A stretch of 64,000 nt of DNA from Liolophura sinensis (Eukaryota > Mollusca > Polyplacophora > Chitonida > Chitonidae). The DNA lies in NCBI RefSeq assembly GCF_032854445.1, contig NC_088302.1, forward strand, positions 15,931,338 through 15,995,337, in the 5' to 3' direction. Both the position numbers and the translations under genes were made by a program. The notes under the pieces are model-generated. The model did no database searches. It saw nothing but the letters and a program-made list of their open reading frames with translations, and had not been told where the DNA came from. Below are positions 12,400 to 23,527 of this stretch, piece by piece; position 1 is the first letter of the stretch, and each line of letters starts with the position of its first letter.

Positions 12400-12904
12400 G
12401 AGGCACTGAGTGGCAGACAAGTGGTACAGTGTGGCAGCTTCTCAATAGTACTTCATGGTTTTGAGCCACAGCGTCTTTGGCCACACTGTACAGTGCAATC
12501 ATTTACGTGTACCATGAGACACTGAGTGGCAGACAAGTGGTACAGTGTGGCAGCTTCTCAATAGTACTTCATGGTTTTGAGCCACATCGTCTTTGGCCAC
12601 ACTGTACAGTGCAATCATTTACGTGTACCATGAGGCACTGAGTGGCAGACAAGTGGTACCGTGTGGCAGCCTCTCAATAGTACTTCATGGTTTTGAGCCA
12701 CACAGTTTAGGGCCACACTGTACAGTGCAATCATTTACGTGTACCAAGAGGCACTGAGCGGCAGACAAGTGGTACAATGTGGCAGCCTCTCAATAGTACT
12801 TCATAGTTTTGAGCCACACAGTTTAGGGCCACACTGTACAGTGCAATCATTTACGTGTACCATGAGGCACTGAGCGGCAGACAAGTGGTACAATTTTGCA
12901 GCCT

Positions 12905-13260
12905 TAAATCATACTGAATGTTCTCGGTTTTGGTCAATGCCGTGACTCGGAAGAGCTGGAAATATCCAACATTTTAACCAGTGCAGTACTGTGTACCGCT
13001 GTGCAGTACCACAAGGTTTAAGACTGCGATACTATGTGCCACTGGGCAGTATCACAAGGTTTAAGACTGCAGTACTGTGCAGGGGCTTTTCATCTCGGTA
13101 CTGTGTGGTGAAGTTCTTGGTTCTAAGATTTTATGTCAGCACACTTAGGCACAGAACACACGTCAGTGTAACCACATTGTTCATGTACTGTGTTGTATCT
13201 GGTGGCATACAGAGACATAGGGGCATTAAAAGAATCACACATGTAGTTATGTTTGCGAAT
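12905..13260 (+). repeat. Satellite-edge sequence with a short ~56-bp duplication
   Basis: After the array ends, CAGTACCACAAGGTTTAAGA at about 13006 recurs as CAGTATCACAAGGTTTAAGA at about 13047, with related CAGTACTGTG words around them. It looks like a degenerate relative of the satellite rather than a gene. Confidence 0.55.
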
Positions 13261-13840
13261 AAAAGTTCATGAAAATGACACTTTACGCATGTATATGTAT
13301 ATGCAGGAAGATGTGAAAGTGCAGTAACCTTTTATCTTTTCAACAATCAGTACAGGTATAGGTACATGTGGGGATAAAACAGATATGATCAAGACACAGA
13401 GCACATTTGTATTTTTACCACATTTGTAATTAAAAACTGTTGTGCATGTATGTAACATGTCCCTAATGATTTTGGTTTGGAAATAAATTTGTGCTATATT
13501 TACTGTTGTGTTTATATCTCATTGGTATTTAAAACTGAAAATAATACTCGGTCTGCAGGCCTTATACATGTACATACATACATACATACAGACAATATGT
13601 ACTTCATGTAATACTTCATGATGTTGGCTAATTTGAGGCTGTACAGAATTACATGCATGATATGACATCATTCATCTACACAAAATAAACAGCATCTTTC
13701 CACATTAGTGAAAGCTCAAAATAATGCACATCCACTCCAAGACTTAAAAGGACCAGTGTGTTTGTAGTAATTAACAACTGCACTGAAGTGACTTGGGTCA
13801 TGATGAGAATTCAAACTTTATTAACTGTGTTGACTGTATG

Positions 13841-13889
<49 letters not shown>

Positions 13890-14020
13890 TTTATTTCTGT
13901 TTCTGTTTTCTCTAGCATGGCGTATCTCATTGCCCCATAAGAAGTCCAAATTAATAGCTGATATATATACCTCTTCCCAGATAACTCTGTTATTGTACTG
14001 TATTTCTGTATTTCACCTAA
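13261..14020. repeat. Unique DNA with (CATA)n and (TA)n microsatellites
   Basis: CATACATACATACATA lies near 13573-13588. An uninterrupted TA run follows TGTATGTATG, at about 13847-13888. No gene supported. Confidence 0.85.
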
Positions 14021-14215
14021 ATTTTACCATTGTTCAATCATCACTTTTTGCAAATTTTAACATTGTTCAGTTGTCATGTTTTGCAAATTTTGGCATTGAT
14101 CAGTTGTCACGTTTTGCTAATTTTAGCATTGTTCAGTTGTCACGTTTTGCTAATTTTAACATTGCTCAGTTGTCACGTTTTGTTAATTTTAGCATTGTTC
14201 AGTTGTCACATTTGC
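14021..14215 (+). repeat. 33-bp minisatellite, ~5.5 units
   Basis: The unit resembles TTTTAGCATTGTTCAGTTGT followed by CACGTTTTGCTAA. Because 33 is divisible by three, one frame stays open and spells an 11-residue repeat of the type FANFSIVQLSR. No splice or codon evidence says that this frame is translated. Confidence 0.9.
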
Positions 14216-14307
14216 TTGATTCTGTTTAATTCATCCACGTTACTGTACAATGAAGAACCAAGTGAGACCGTTTTGTGAAGTTTGATTAATTTCTTATCGG
14301 AACAACT

Positions 14308-14527
14308 TACTGTAGTTCTTCAACCTTTTCGCATGTTTGCAAGGTGTTTATTCAAGCATACCCTGAAGGAATTATTCTGTGTTGACTCATAAAATTGTAC
14401 TTTTTGTGAAACCCTGAAACTGGCCAATCCAATCAGTGTAGCTTTGTTGCCAAATCAAATTAAAAATGTGCATAAATTGCACTGAAAGTTGCTCTTTCAT
14501 ATGTGAAAAGTTTGAAGAATTGGGGTA
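14308..14527 (+). mobile_element. MITE family 1, complete copy, 220 bp
   Basis: Left end TACTGTAGTTCTTCAACCTT then TTCGCATGTTTGCAAGG. The right end, reverse-complemented, begins TACCCCAATTCTTCAAACTT then TTCACATATG. Bounded by TA on both sides, as expected for Tc1/mariner-type insertion. The interior (CTGTGTTGACTCATAAAATT and onward) matches 23195, 31171 and the inverted copies at 14865 and 15774. Non-coding. Confidence 0.88.
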
Positions 14528-14864
14528 AGTGTTGGCTGCAAAAGTGTCATTTTAATTCCTTGATGGGCTTCTGACATGTTCTTTTTTACTTACTGAACTT
14601 TGGATGAAATACAGCATGAATCATTTGTTTTTTTCTTGCAATGAAATAATGCTCTCGCTCTTGACTGTTAAAGTCATACTACATGCATGTCTGCTTGTAA
14701 GTCCGTGCAGGTTGCTTACTGGTGCCACATTAGAATGTACCCAGTTATAATCTGTGTGTTGTGGACAGTGTGTTATCAGGGCCTTTTCTGGTGTGACTAT
14801 AAAATGCCATCTGGTGACAGCTGTATGTATTGTATGGGCTCTGACCAATACATGTATCTTTACA
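14528..14864. other. Spacer between two MITE family 1 copies; no gene seen
   Basis: Unique AT-rich DNA separating two oppositely oriented family 1 elements. Confidence 0.5.
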
Positions 14865-15080
14865 TACCCTAACTCCTCAACCTTTTCACATGAAATATCA
14901 ACTTTCAGTTCAAATTTTGCACATTTTTAATTTGATTTTGGAGACAAAACTACATTGATTGGGTTGGGTTTCAGGGCTTTACTAAAAGTATAGTTTCATC
15001 AGTCTACACAGAATATTGCCTTCAGAATATCCAGGAATAAATACCTTGCAAACATGTGAAAATGTTGAATAATTAGAGTA
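14865..15080 (-). mobile_element. MITE family 1, complete copy, inverted, 216 bp
   Basis: Starts TACCCTAACTCCTCAACCTT, ends ACATGTGAAAATGTTGAATA followed by ATTAGAGTA. The interior is the reverse complement of the copy at 14308, including TTGATTTTGGAGACAAAAC. Confidence 0.88.
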
Positions 15081-15773
15081 TTTACCTGCTCCAGGGCTGA
15101 CTAGTTAGTAAGCTGTGTGCCCAGTGTACAAGCTACCCTGTAGAGAGCTAATCAGCTGCTGACCACAGCAGTGTGTGGTATCATATGAACTCAGATACAG
15201 AGGACCCTGCCCCACAGAATGACCACATTAGCAGGGATGAGGCCTTGGAATTAACTGCTCTCAGTATTCGTGATATGCCTGAGTGTTAAATAGCTACATG
15301 TACATCCGGTCAGTTCTGTACCAGTTAGCTGATGCTTAAATAAGTGTTATATCTGATGGGCAAATTGTTCTCCAGCTGATTAATTTTTCTGACTTTTTGA
15401 TTTACCATTTTCTGTCCTTTCTGCCCCCTCCCTTAAGATTTGTTACATATATTAGACTTTTTGGAGTACATGTAAATTTCTTATTTATATTTCAAGAGAG
15501 TCATCAGTTCAGGAAACTGTATCACGTACAAGAAAAGTGTTAACAAACAAGTAGTACTTGTGCTAATGGCGAGCTTGATGGCAGTAGGAGGATTCAGTGT
15601 GTATTTACAGGAATGATGATATGACCAATGTGACGCATGCACTGGAGACGTACATGTACATACTAAGGTTAAAACAGCTGACAGATTTACAGGTATATAA
15701 GAGAATCATATGACACACTATCACTAGTGTTGAAGCCATGTTCTCTACTTAGTCCAAAGGTTGAAATTCAATG
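15081..15773. other. No gene seen
   Basis: Unique sequence between MITE copies; no exon signals or repeats supported. Confidence 0.45.
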
Positions 15774-15985
15774 TACCCTAATTCCTCAACCTTTTTGCAT
15801 ATGAAAGGGTAACTTTCAGTGGCATTTGTGCACACTTTAAATGGACTTTGGAAACAAAACTACATTGCTTAGATTGGTCAGTTTGAGGGCTTCACAAAAA
15901 GTATAAGTTTATCAGTGAACACAGAATAATGCATTCAGAGAATAAACACCTTGTAAACATGCAATAAGGTTGAAGAATTACACTA
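15774..15985 (-). mobile_element. MITE family 1, complete copy, inverted, 212 bp
   Basis: Starts TACCCTAATTCCTCAACCTT, ends AACATGCAATAAGGTTGAAG then AATTACACTA. The interior parallels the copy at 14865 (CTTTGGAAACAAAACTACAT). More diverged at its right end. Confidence 0.85.
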
Positions 15986-18900
15986 TGTAAATCAATAAAC
16001 TTTATGAAGTACAAGTAGGGTTGGAATTTGATCAAGACAATATGAAGTAAGCAGAGTAAGTAGATTAATATTGTTGTCTTCATTGACTTTGAAATATTTA
16101 TATCTAAAACATGGTGATGGAATTTAAGAATTTTTAATGCACTTAAAAATTGTGTATAGATTTAAGGGTGTATATGCACTGGTACATGTAAACTGGATGA
16201 ACCAACAAGAGATCTGCCCCATCTTGGATTTGATAATGGAAATGGGGAAAATTACAAGCTTGTAAAATTTTGTTATTTTGTTCGACAAGTAGTCTTCTTT
16301 GATTTGCGTATAGATTATACTGGCCAAATCTCTGGTTTTGTGGCCCATATCACAGATATATGTACCATTAGCTGTGTGGTAGCATGATTGGTTTTGAGCA
16401 AACCACTCCTGTCTTTTTAACAGGTACTTGTTAAACCTGCCCACTCTCACATTTAAGTAAAATGTCACTGATCATGACAAAAAATTGCAAGCAAATGAAA
16501 CAGTTGTATGACATCTATGAAGACCTCATTTCAAATATGTGTGAAGTTAATCCCTAAGCACTTGCCCATTTCAGATATCTTTGTGTGGCCAGTCATATCT
16601 GACTGCATGTACACATGTGTGAATGTTAAATGTTGGGTAGGGAAAATACAGGAATGTATAAACATTTTTATTAGGGCATGGAAACAAGTAATAGTGTTTT
16701 TTTTTGTTTTTAGTCACTGACACTAAATTTAAATACTGATGCTGCACTGTGTTAATAATTGAAAATGATATTGAAATATTAAAGAAAAGAGGAGAAGGAA
16801 CATATGTTTGTCACTGTTTTTTCTACCAGCTAAACATCAAGTGTTAATGCACAATTGAAAATAGCTCATTATTGAGTCTGACTATAGTTGACTGTATGTT
16901 TATGGAATAGAAAGGAAAGGTCAGATGCTTAATGTGGTCTGACAGGTAACTTAGGTGCTTTACATCCAGGAAGAGACATATTGAACATCAGAAAACTTTG
17001 ATATTCCAGAGTGGATGGATGTGAAGAGAAGCAGCTTCCATGAAGCATATCACAGTGTGCTATATAATTTGTAACACGCAACCTTGGGCCAGATGTAACC
17101 ATTCATTTTCTCTGTCAATCAATATGTGTACATATGATAGTGCATATACATGTACATGTTAGAGCCCTTAAGGATGGGAGCCCTTAGGGTATTAATCTTA
17201 GCCCTAGTTTAAAGTTTGTGAGGAATCCCTCAACTATGTACTTAATATGATAAACTGTTTTTCTTGCCACTTCGGGAAAACATGTATATTCTTTAATATC
17301 ATTTAAAAGACAACTGATGTGAAAAACACACATAAAAACATGTTTTCTTTTGAAAATTGTATGTTACTCACAATGCACCACAATTTTTGTTCTGTTCGTT
17401 GAAAGAAGCAAACAGGCAAACACACAATATACAGTGTTACCCAAGACAACTTTGACCTTCATTGCACAAGAGACAGTAAACAACATGTTTACATTCAAAC
17501 TAGAGCTGCATGCAGTTTTAAGGCTTCCAAGCCTGTCCTTACACACAGCATCTGCCCTCAGCACTGGGCTGTTTTTGCAGAGTATTAATAGCAGCTGATG
17601 GTGTTTAGAAATCTGCCATTTTGAGCCTTTTCGCATACATCGCAGGAAAAAAATAACACAAGATTTGTGATCAGAGCACCCAACTAAATGTAAGTTTGGT
17701 AATAAAGGCCTGCTTACAACATTCATACACTCCTCCTAGTCATCAATGGATTTGTGTATTGACATATATATGTATAACATGTACATATAAATATGCCAAA
17801 TATAGTAAATCAGCCTTTTTTTGAAGCCCTACAAGTCTTATATTTATTAAAAGAGCTTAATAATTTCTGACACACAGATAGTACATACTTAGACCTTTTC
17901 ACTCAGCAATTTCGGGCTTTACAGCTATGATAGCTTCCTGTCAGGTGACCTCCAAATATGGGCAAAATTGTAATTTTTAGAACTTTAATCATAATTTGCG
18001 ACAAAACTGTGCAAAGTAGCTAAAAACAAGAAATCTGATTTGTGATCAGGAGGATAATCTTTACCAGATAGAACACTTTTAATATTGTAATTCAAAAGTT
18101 TGTGGTCACATGACCATATGTAAATTTATTTTTTTTTTTACTTTTACTCGTATAAGCGAAGATTTTATTTTATATTTTGATTGGCATTGGCAAGGCATCT
18201 GTTAAAATTTCAGCTCTATCAAACAAGTGGTTCTTAAGAAACAGAGTTTGATTAAAATTTAAAACGACCAGAAGTTGAGATTCAACAGCTGCGAAAGTAT
18301 TAACTTGACAAGAATTTGAAGATAGCCATTTTTTAGAGAACAGATTAATTTTTCATTCTAGGTAAGTTATGTTTCTTTAATGCTACAAGTATTGTGTTAG
18401 TTTGTGGGCAAACAAATGTCTTTTTTCATTCTTTTCTCTTTTCTCTTTTCTCACTCTTGTCCATGGATGCTCAGCTTAAATAACAAAGCTATAATTCTGC
18501 ACAGTGGTGGTATATGTTCACTCACGGAGGATGATTCCCAGCTGTTGACAGCCAATTTTACTGTGTACATGCCACTTAAATCTTCTGAGCAGAAATCAAT
18601 GAAATCAATAATAGTGATAATTGATTAGTAGCCTCAATCAGTTATCAGATTATTGCTACTCCTATCAGGATACAGATCAGTTGGGCCTTTGCCTTGCTAT
18701 GGTAAGATAAAGTGTGTGTGTGGTAAAGCTAAAAAAAAAAATCTTTCATCTTTATAACAGGAACAAGGGTGTTTTTGCCATGGCACATAAATGTGCCAAT
18801 TTGTGGCTATCAAGAGTCCAGTGGAGAATGGGTTTAATCTGTATGGAAATGATAACAAGGCCTTTGGATGACTTTAATTTGAGCATTGTCTCTATTAGTC

Positions 18901-19342
18901 ATATGACTACTATCAAATGTCTAAGCCAATTTTTGCGTTTCTGTACCCTTATGGCATTTTATTATTATGTCATTAAAGTTTTATACTCATTTTTGTTTAA
19001 GTTTCTTTTAAAATTTACAAAATATTGTCTTTCCTCTGCATGAGTCATTTTGGCACTTCCTATTTTGGGCTTGTCTGTGGCTTTAGCTCAGGAGGTTTAT
19101 TGGGTACATGTGCCGGTCTAACATCCGAGGGGTTTTTTCACTGGGCACTCTTGTTTCCTTCACCCATAAGGCATACCAATTTTAATTGTTGTTTTATGGG
19201 CTTAATGAATTGTTTTTCAATGTCAGGAAGGGTATAAAAATAGAAATCATCTAATTTGTGGATAATGTGAACTACATGTAGCCTTGGAATTTTTGTATTC
19301 ACATGACCAGAAAACTGAGAAAGACTGGAAACACAACAGTTT
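15986..19342. other. No gene seen over ~3.3 kb
   Basis: AT-rich unique DNA. Minus-strand frames at 16124-16468 and 17364-17726 reach 114 and 120 codons but show no domain, no splice context and no coding-like base use. Confidence 0.45.
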
Positions 19343-19471
19343 TTAATTTATTTTATTTATTTATTTGATTGGTGTTTTATGCCATACTCAAGAATTATTT
19401 CACTTATAAGTAGGCAGCGAACATTATAGTGGGAGGAAACCTGGCAGAGATCAGAGGAAACCCACGATCAT
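19343..19471 (-). mobile_element. SINE fragment, AATA-tail family
   Basis: Tail TTATTTATTTATTTGATTGG, then TGCCATACTCAAGAATTATT and GTGGGAGGAAACCTGGCAGA up to CATCTGCAGATTGAAG. The head half is missing. Confidence 0.85.
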
Positions 19472-20410
19472 CTGCAGATTGAAGAAGTTTTGAGAGCTCC
19501 TTGTATTAAAAGGGTGAAGTCAAGACTTGATAATCAGCCAAAAGGTCAATAATGTCCAGTCTACACTGTAGGGTTTATAGCTACATGTACATATTACATT
19601 TCTCCTAGCCCTGAATGTGTCACGTTTCAGGAAATGTGCTGTTTCTCAAACATTCATGCTGCTAGCCAGCCAGCCAGTTAGTTAGACGACCACCTGAAGT
19701 CTGAATCCACAGATATCGGCCACTTTCAAAGACATGGCTTGTCTTGTGTCAGTGAAGGGGTGATTAACCCCTCTGCGTTGTAATTTGTCTGTCTATTTTT
19801 CTGCTGGAAGCTTTGATAAAGTGGTATCGGACTTCATTGTAAGGCAACATGGTTTCATTTCGTCAGTGCGAATATTTTTTTTTTGAACTTTCTGTGAAGT
19901 GATGATGGCTTGTTCACATTGCATATTGAACAGAAAATGGAGCTAACATCCATATAATCCAGAGCATTTTGTGTTCATTTTATGATAGGTTGTCGTAAGT
20001 GAAACTAAGATATTGAATGTACATGTATTAGAATCCATTACACCATGAACTGGGCAAGTGCCTCAGCACACTAATATTGGGGTGACGGAGACCTCTACTG
20101 TCCATATTAATCAATAAACCTGTCCCTGACGTCCAGTTGACTGGATTCTTTAACAATGTTCCCTCAGCCAAAAAATCCTGATTCGATCAGCGGGTATAAT
20201 GAAGACATATCAGTGGACTAGGATTTTTTTTTCTGACCTTATTTAGCATGACTGTGTCAGGAATTTTGAGTATTCAGTAGCAAGGTTCAACCAAGATGTA
20301 TCATGCAAAGTGTGTTCCATTGAGTCTTCATGTACATGTATGTATGTCATTGTTCAGGACTGTACCTGGAATTGAAGAAAGGATTTTCCAAGTAAAGCTT
20401 CTGCCATTCT
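19472..20410. other. No gene seen
   Basis: Unique DNA with a small (GCCA)n patch at about 19662 (GCTAGCCAGCCAGCCAGTTA). Confidence 0.4.
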
Positions 20411-20480
20411 TTGTGGAGTATTGGCCGCCTTTGCATAAGCGAAATATTCTTGATTAACACCAATCAAATAAATTAATAAA
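20411..20480 (+). mobile_element. SINE 3' fragment
   Basis: GGCCGCCTTTGCATAAGCGA, AATATTCTTGA, then ACACCAATCAAATAAATTAA. Only the last ~70 bases of the AATA-tail SINE remain. Confidence 0.7.
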
Positions 20481-22218
20481 TACAATGTTAATATATGTTA
20501 TGTTATATATATGTATATATTAAGTAATTAAATGTTTGTTTCAAATATGTACCTATTACGTCACTTGTGTGATGATCGTCTGGTTGTGTATGGGTAATAG
20601 TATTTGTATGTAATTTTGTTACGTGTCATACCGAGTTAAAAGAATTCTGTGAAATAAGTCTGTATTTCAGTCCAATGAAAGAAATAGAAAAGGGGATTTA
20701 AGATTTCTGTGAATAAAATGTTACTTAGATAAGTACTGGTGCACAGTACATCATATTTTTGGGCATTAGCACACTTTGAGAACTATATTTGACTGTAGAG
20801 GTACCTGCTTCATGCATTGTGTGTGATCATCAGGGAGTGATGAGTAGATAGGCTGCCTTTCTGGCGAGAGCTACAGTACACATACACATGTAGCCTAGTC
20901 TAGCAAGGATGCCTGTAGGTATTATATACATGCCAACCTGTGCGTGCAAGATAGTGCTCAGAGCCCTGTACAAATACACATATACAGATGCAACAGACAG
21001 TGCTCTCTGTTCAGGAAATCAATCTAACCCTGACCCAGGGCATATGTTCCGATGTTTCTCCGCCTGTGCGTGGGGCACAGAGAACCCAAGGTTAATAAAG
21101 GCATGTTTAGGCCTTATCACCATTAAACTACTGGTCAGGAAGTCAGAGCTTTTCCGTGCTCTTTGAATGTAATGTACCATATGACTGAGTCTAGCTGATC
21201 CACTTTTGGTAAACAACATGTGACAGTTTCACATCTGCCTAAGTGACACTAAAGTTTAACTTCCAATGCAAATAGTTTTTATCTCCACGGTTAAGGTAGA
21301 AGGTTACACCCCTGCTTCATGTATGTACATGAAGTTAGACGCATGAGATTACCTGTCTACTGGTATTGTGTTATCATTGACTGCTGTGTTCTGTTTCTTG
21401 TAGATATATATACACACACTCACCTGTACATGTGCTGTATGTGGTGTCTTAATTGAACTTGAGCCCCAGTAAATAGACCTCTCGTTTAAATATCAGGGAG
21501 CCAATGCACTTGTGTATCAGGAAATAGGCTAGATCTAAAATATTATCAAACGCTATATGTCAGGAAGTTTAAAATATTCTTTAAAATACAAGTAGTACTT
21601 TCACTGTACTACTGCCTACTTAGTTCGATATGACACCTCAACAATTTTTAGGCCCTTGCTGGCTTATAGTTGTCTAACCCTCTAAGCTTTTGTTGCTTCA
21701 GCTGGTTTTTACAAATGCTCCTGTTACTTGCCCTTATATCCGCAGTGGTATGTTGTAAAATGCAATATTCATTCAGTTTGTAATAAAAGCGATATGAAGT
21801 AAATCAAACACATCGTCAGACTGGTATGTTCTGAAAAATAGATGTACATGTACATTTGTAATGTGCTAAAAAAAAAAAGGTAGATCAGAAAATGTTTTGT
21901 TTCTGGAGTGATCTTCTGTCTTTTTGCCATTACATTTACTTAGAATTGGGTGTTCTGTGAGGGCCAATGACAGACACCATACATAATTTAAGTCAGTGTC
22001 CCAGCTGCTTCGATTCACCAGACTAACTCCCCAGGATTTGTAAGACGTGGGTCGGAAGCTACAGAGCCACTCTATTTCCCAGCTTCTGCGGCATTAACAT
22101 GTGTACACACGCTGGTGATTTACAATGTACTAGAGGTGCTAATGGAGAAAAATCAGTTTTCTTCAGCGATGGTTTCATACATGTATCCAGTGTCCATATA
22201 TTTTGTTCTTTTAGTTTT
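20481..22218. other. No gene seen
   Basis: Unique AT-rich DNA. Frames at 20909-21166 and opposite have no recognised domain. Confidence 0.45.
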
Positions 22219-22225
22219 ATTTACA

Positions 22226-22279
22226 GTATTATTTTCAAAGTATATTTACAGTATTATTTTCAAAGTATATTTACAGTAA
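22226..22279 (+). repeat. 25-bp direct duplication
   Basis: AGTATTATTTTCAAAGTATA then TTTAC occurs twice head to tail, identical as read, followed by a third AGTA start. Confidence 0.9.
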
Positions 22280-22435
22280 ACGACATAAATTTAACCTAAA
22301 AAGGTGTATTCTGGTAGGAAATGGATTTTATGAAGGATTCCTTTTGGCGCTGAAAATTACATTTTCATCCGACCTCCAAACAAACCTCAAAACACCTGTC
22401 TGAGATCAAAAGAAAACTCAGAACATAGTAAATTG

Positions 22436-22472
22436 AGTATGGCATAAAGCACCAATCATATAGATAAGTAAT
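22436..22472 (+). mobile_element. SINE 3' fragment
   Basis: GAGTATGGCATAAAGCACCA followed by ATCATATAGATAAGTAA resembles the terminal ~37 bases of the AATA-tail SINE. Confidence 0.55.
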
Positions 22473-22879
22473 ATGCCATTTCATTTTGCCATCTTGTTGT
22501 CCAAATATTACAGACAGTGAACGATTTTCAGTTGGCATAAACATACCACAAACAGATGACCTTTCTTCTTCAAAAACATGAAATAATTATCTGTAATCTG
22601 GATGTTTTCCAGATGGCTGCTATTCATGTTTGTCAGATAGTTTTTACTTGGCTTGGCGCATGCAATCTGGTTTCCCTGGGCTCTGTCTGATTTCCTACAT
22701 CCATAAACCCATCAATCCACAAATTATACAAGCACATGAATGGCACTGAGTGCAGAATAAGCAATTGATTAAATATTGTAAATGATTAAATTAATATCAG
22801 TGGAAATGTGGTTTATTTTGGCTGATTGTGGAGCCTTGCTGACTATCAATGTAAAATGGTTCAAGTGTTTGTTGAAGAC

Positions 22880-23008
22880 TGCTTGTTTTCCATCAATATG
22901 GCATGAAAATCTGCTTGTTTTCCATTAATATGGCATGAAAATCGGCTTGTTTTCCATCAATATGGCATGAAAATCTGCTTGTTTTCCATCAGTATGGCAT
23001 GAAAATCT
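22880..23008 (+). repeat. 32-bp minisatellite, four units
   Basis: Unit CTGCTTGTTTTCCATCAATA then TGGCATGAAAAT, four copies with one or two differences each. Confidence 0.93.
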
Positions 23009-23039
23009 GTATGTTACACTTGAGAAAGTGTGTCAGTAG

Positions 23040-23136
23040 TTTTGCCACAGGTAGGTACTGTACTTTGCCATAGGTAGGTACTGTACTTTGCCACAGGTAG
23101 GTACTGTACTTTGCCACAGGTAGGTACTGTAGTTTG
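23040..23136 (+). repeat. 24-bp minisatellite, four units
   Basis: Unit TTTGCCACAGGTAGGTACTG then TACT, four near-identical copies, about 280 bp upstream of the first probable exon. Each unit contains AG|GTAGGT, which resembles a splice donor. Confidence 0.93.
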
Positions 23137-23194
23137 CATTCTGGTTGCCCATAGGCACTCCAGTTTCATTTGGGCTTTGCTCTTCTATGAACAT

Positions 23195-23365
23195 TACTGT
23201 AATTCTTCAACCTTTTCACATGTTTGCAGGGCATTTATTCGAACATATTCTGAAAGCAGCATTCTGTGTGAACTGATAAAATTATATTTTTTGTGAAGCC
23301 GTGGTTTTGGCCAATCCAACCAATGTTTGTCCCCAAAATCAAAGTAAAAATGTGCATGTATTGAG
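23195..23365 (+). mobile_element. MITE family 1, 3'-truncated copy
   Basis: Begins TACTGTAATTCTTCAACCTT and follows the family through GTGAAGCCGTGGTTTTGGCC and AAAGTAAAAATGTGCATG. The right inverted repeat is absent; sequence changes to a SINE-like tail at about 23366. Confidence 0.85.
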
Positions 23366-23398
23366 TCAAGCAACAATCAGATAAATAAATAAATACAT
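23366..23398 (+). mobile_element. SINE-like tail joined to MITE
   Basis: AAGCAACAATCAGATAAATA followed by AATAAATAC resembles the final bases of the AATA-tail SINE, lying 21 bases before the exon acceptor. Confidence 0.55.
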
Positions 23399-23419
23399 AA
23401 TTTCCTGTTTTCATTTCAG

Positions 23420-23527
23420 GGGAGCCGGGTTTGCAACCTGAAGATGGCTGGAGCTGGAGGAGTGGATATGCCACTTATGCCACGGCGGCAGGCTGAAGAC
23501 ACAACCTCACTCATCGAGAAACAAGTG
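23420..23527 (+). CDS. Probable 5' coding exon, unknown protein
   Basis: This is a likely exon. A pyrimidine-rich acceptor (CCTGTTTTCATTTCAG) ends at 23419 and a strong donor GTG|GTAAGA follows 23527. The ATG at 23444 opens 28 codons reading MAGAGGVDMPLMPRRQAEDT and then TSLIEKQV, ending in phase 0. The same frame is also open upstream of the ATG to the acceptor (GSRVCNLK), so the exon could be internal, or the 24 bases before the ATG could be 5' UTR. The N-terminus is glycine-rich, followed by a basic RR pair and an acidic/polar stretch; there is no signal peptide or membrane segment. Base composition is clearly richer in G+C than the flanks. I do not recognise the family. A partner on the same strand and in the same phase lies at 57306-57518. 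The acceptor sits about 20 bases after a SINE-like tail and a truncated MITE. Confidence 0.6.

Larger units (their letters stand above)
8451..12904 (+). repeat. Satellite array, ~116-bp unit, roughly 38-40 units
   Basis: The unit runs from GGCCACACTGTACAGTGCAA through ACTGAGTGGCAGACAAGTGG and CTCAATAGTACTTCAT to TTTTGAGCCACA. Intact units are 116 bp (for example starts at 8561, 8677 and 8793). A 112-bp form has GATTTATACC in place of CATTTACGTGTACC. A short form lacks 28 bases between two GCC triplets. Each unit contains the palindrome CACTGTACAGTG and a 12-bp inverted repeat (GCCACACTGTAC / GTACAGTGTGGC) around a 48-base loop. Repeated 60-79 codon frames along the array are by-products of the repeat. 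Confidence 0.97.

Noticed and set aside
17364-17726. 120-codon frame on the minus strand
   Set aside because: No motif or family resemblance and overlaps an open frame on the other strand; chance frame.
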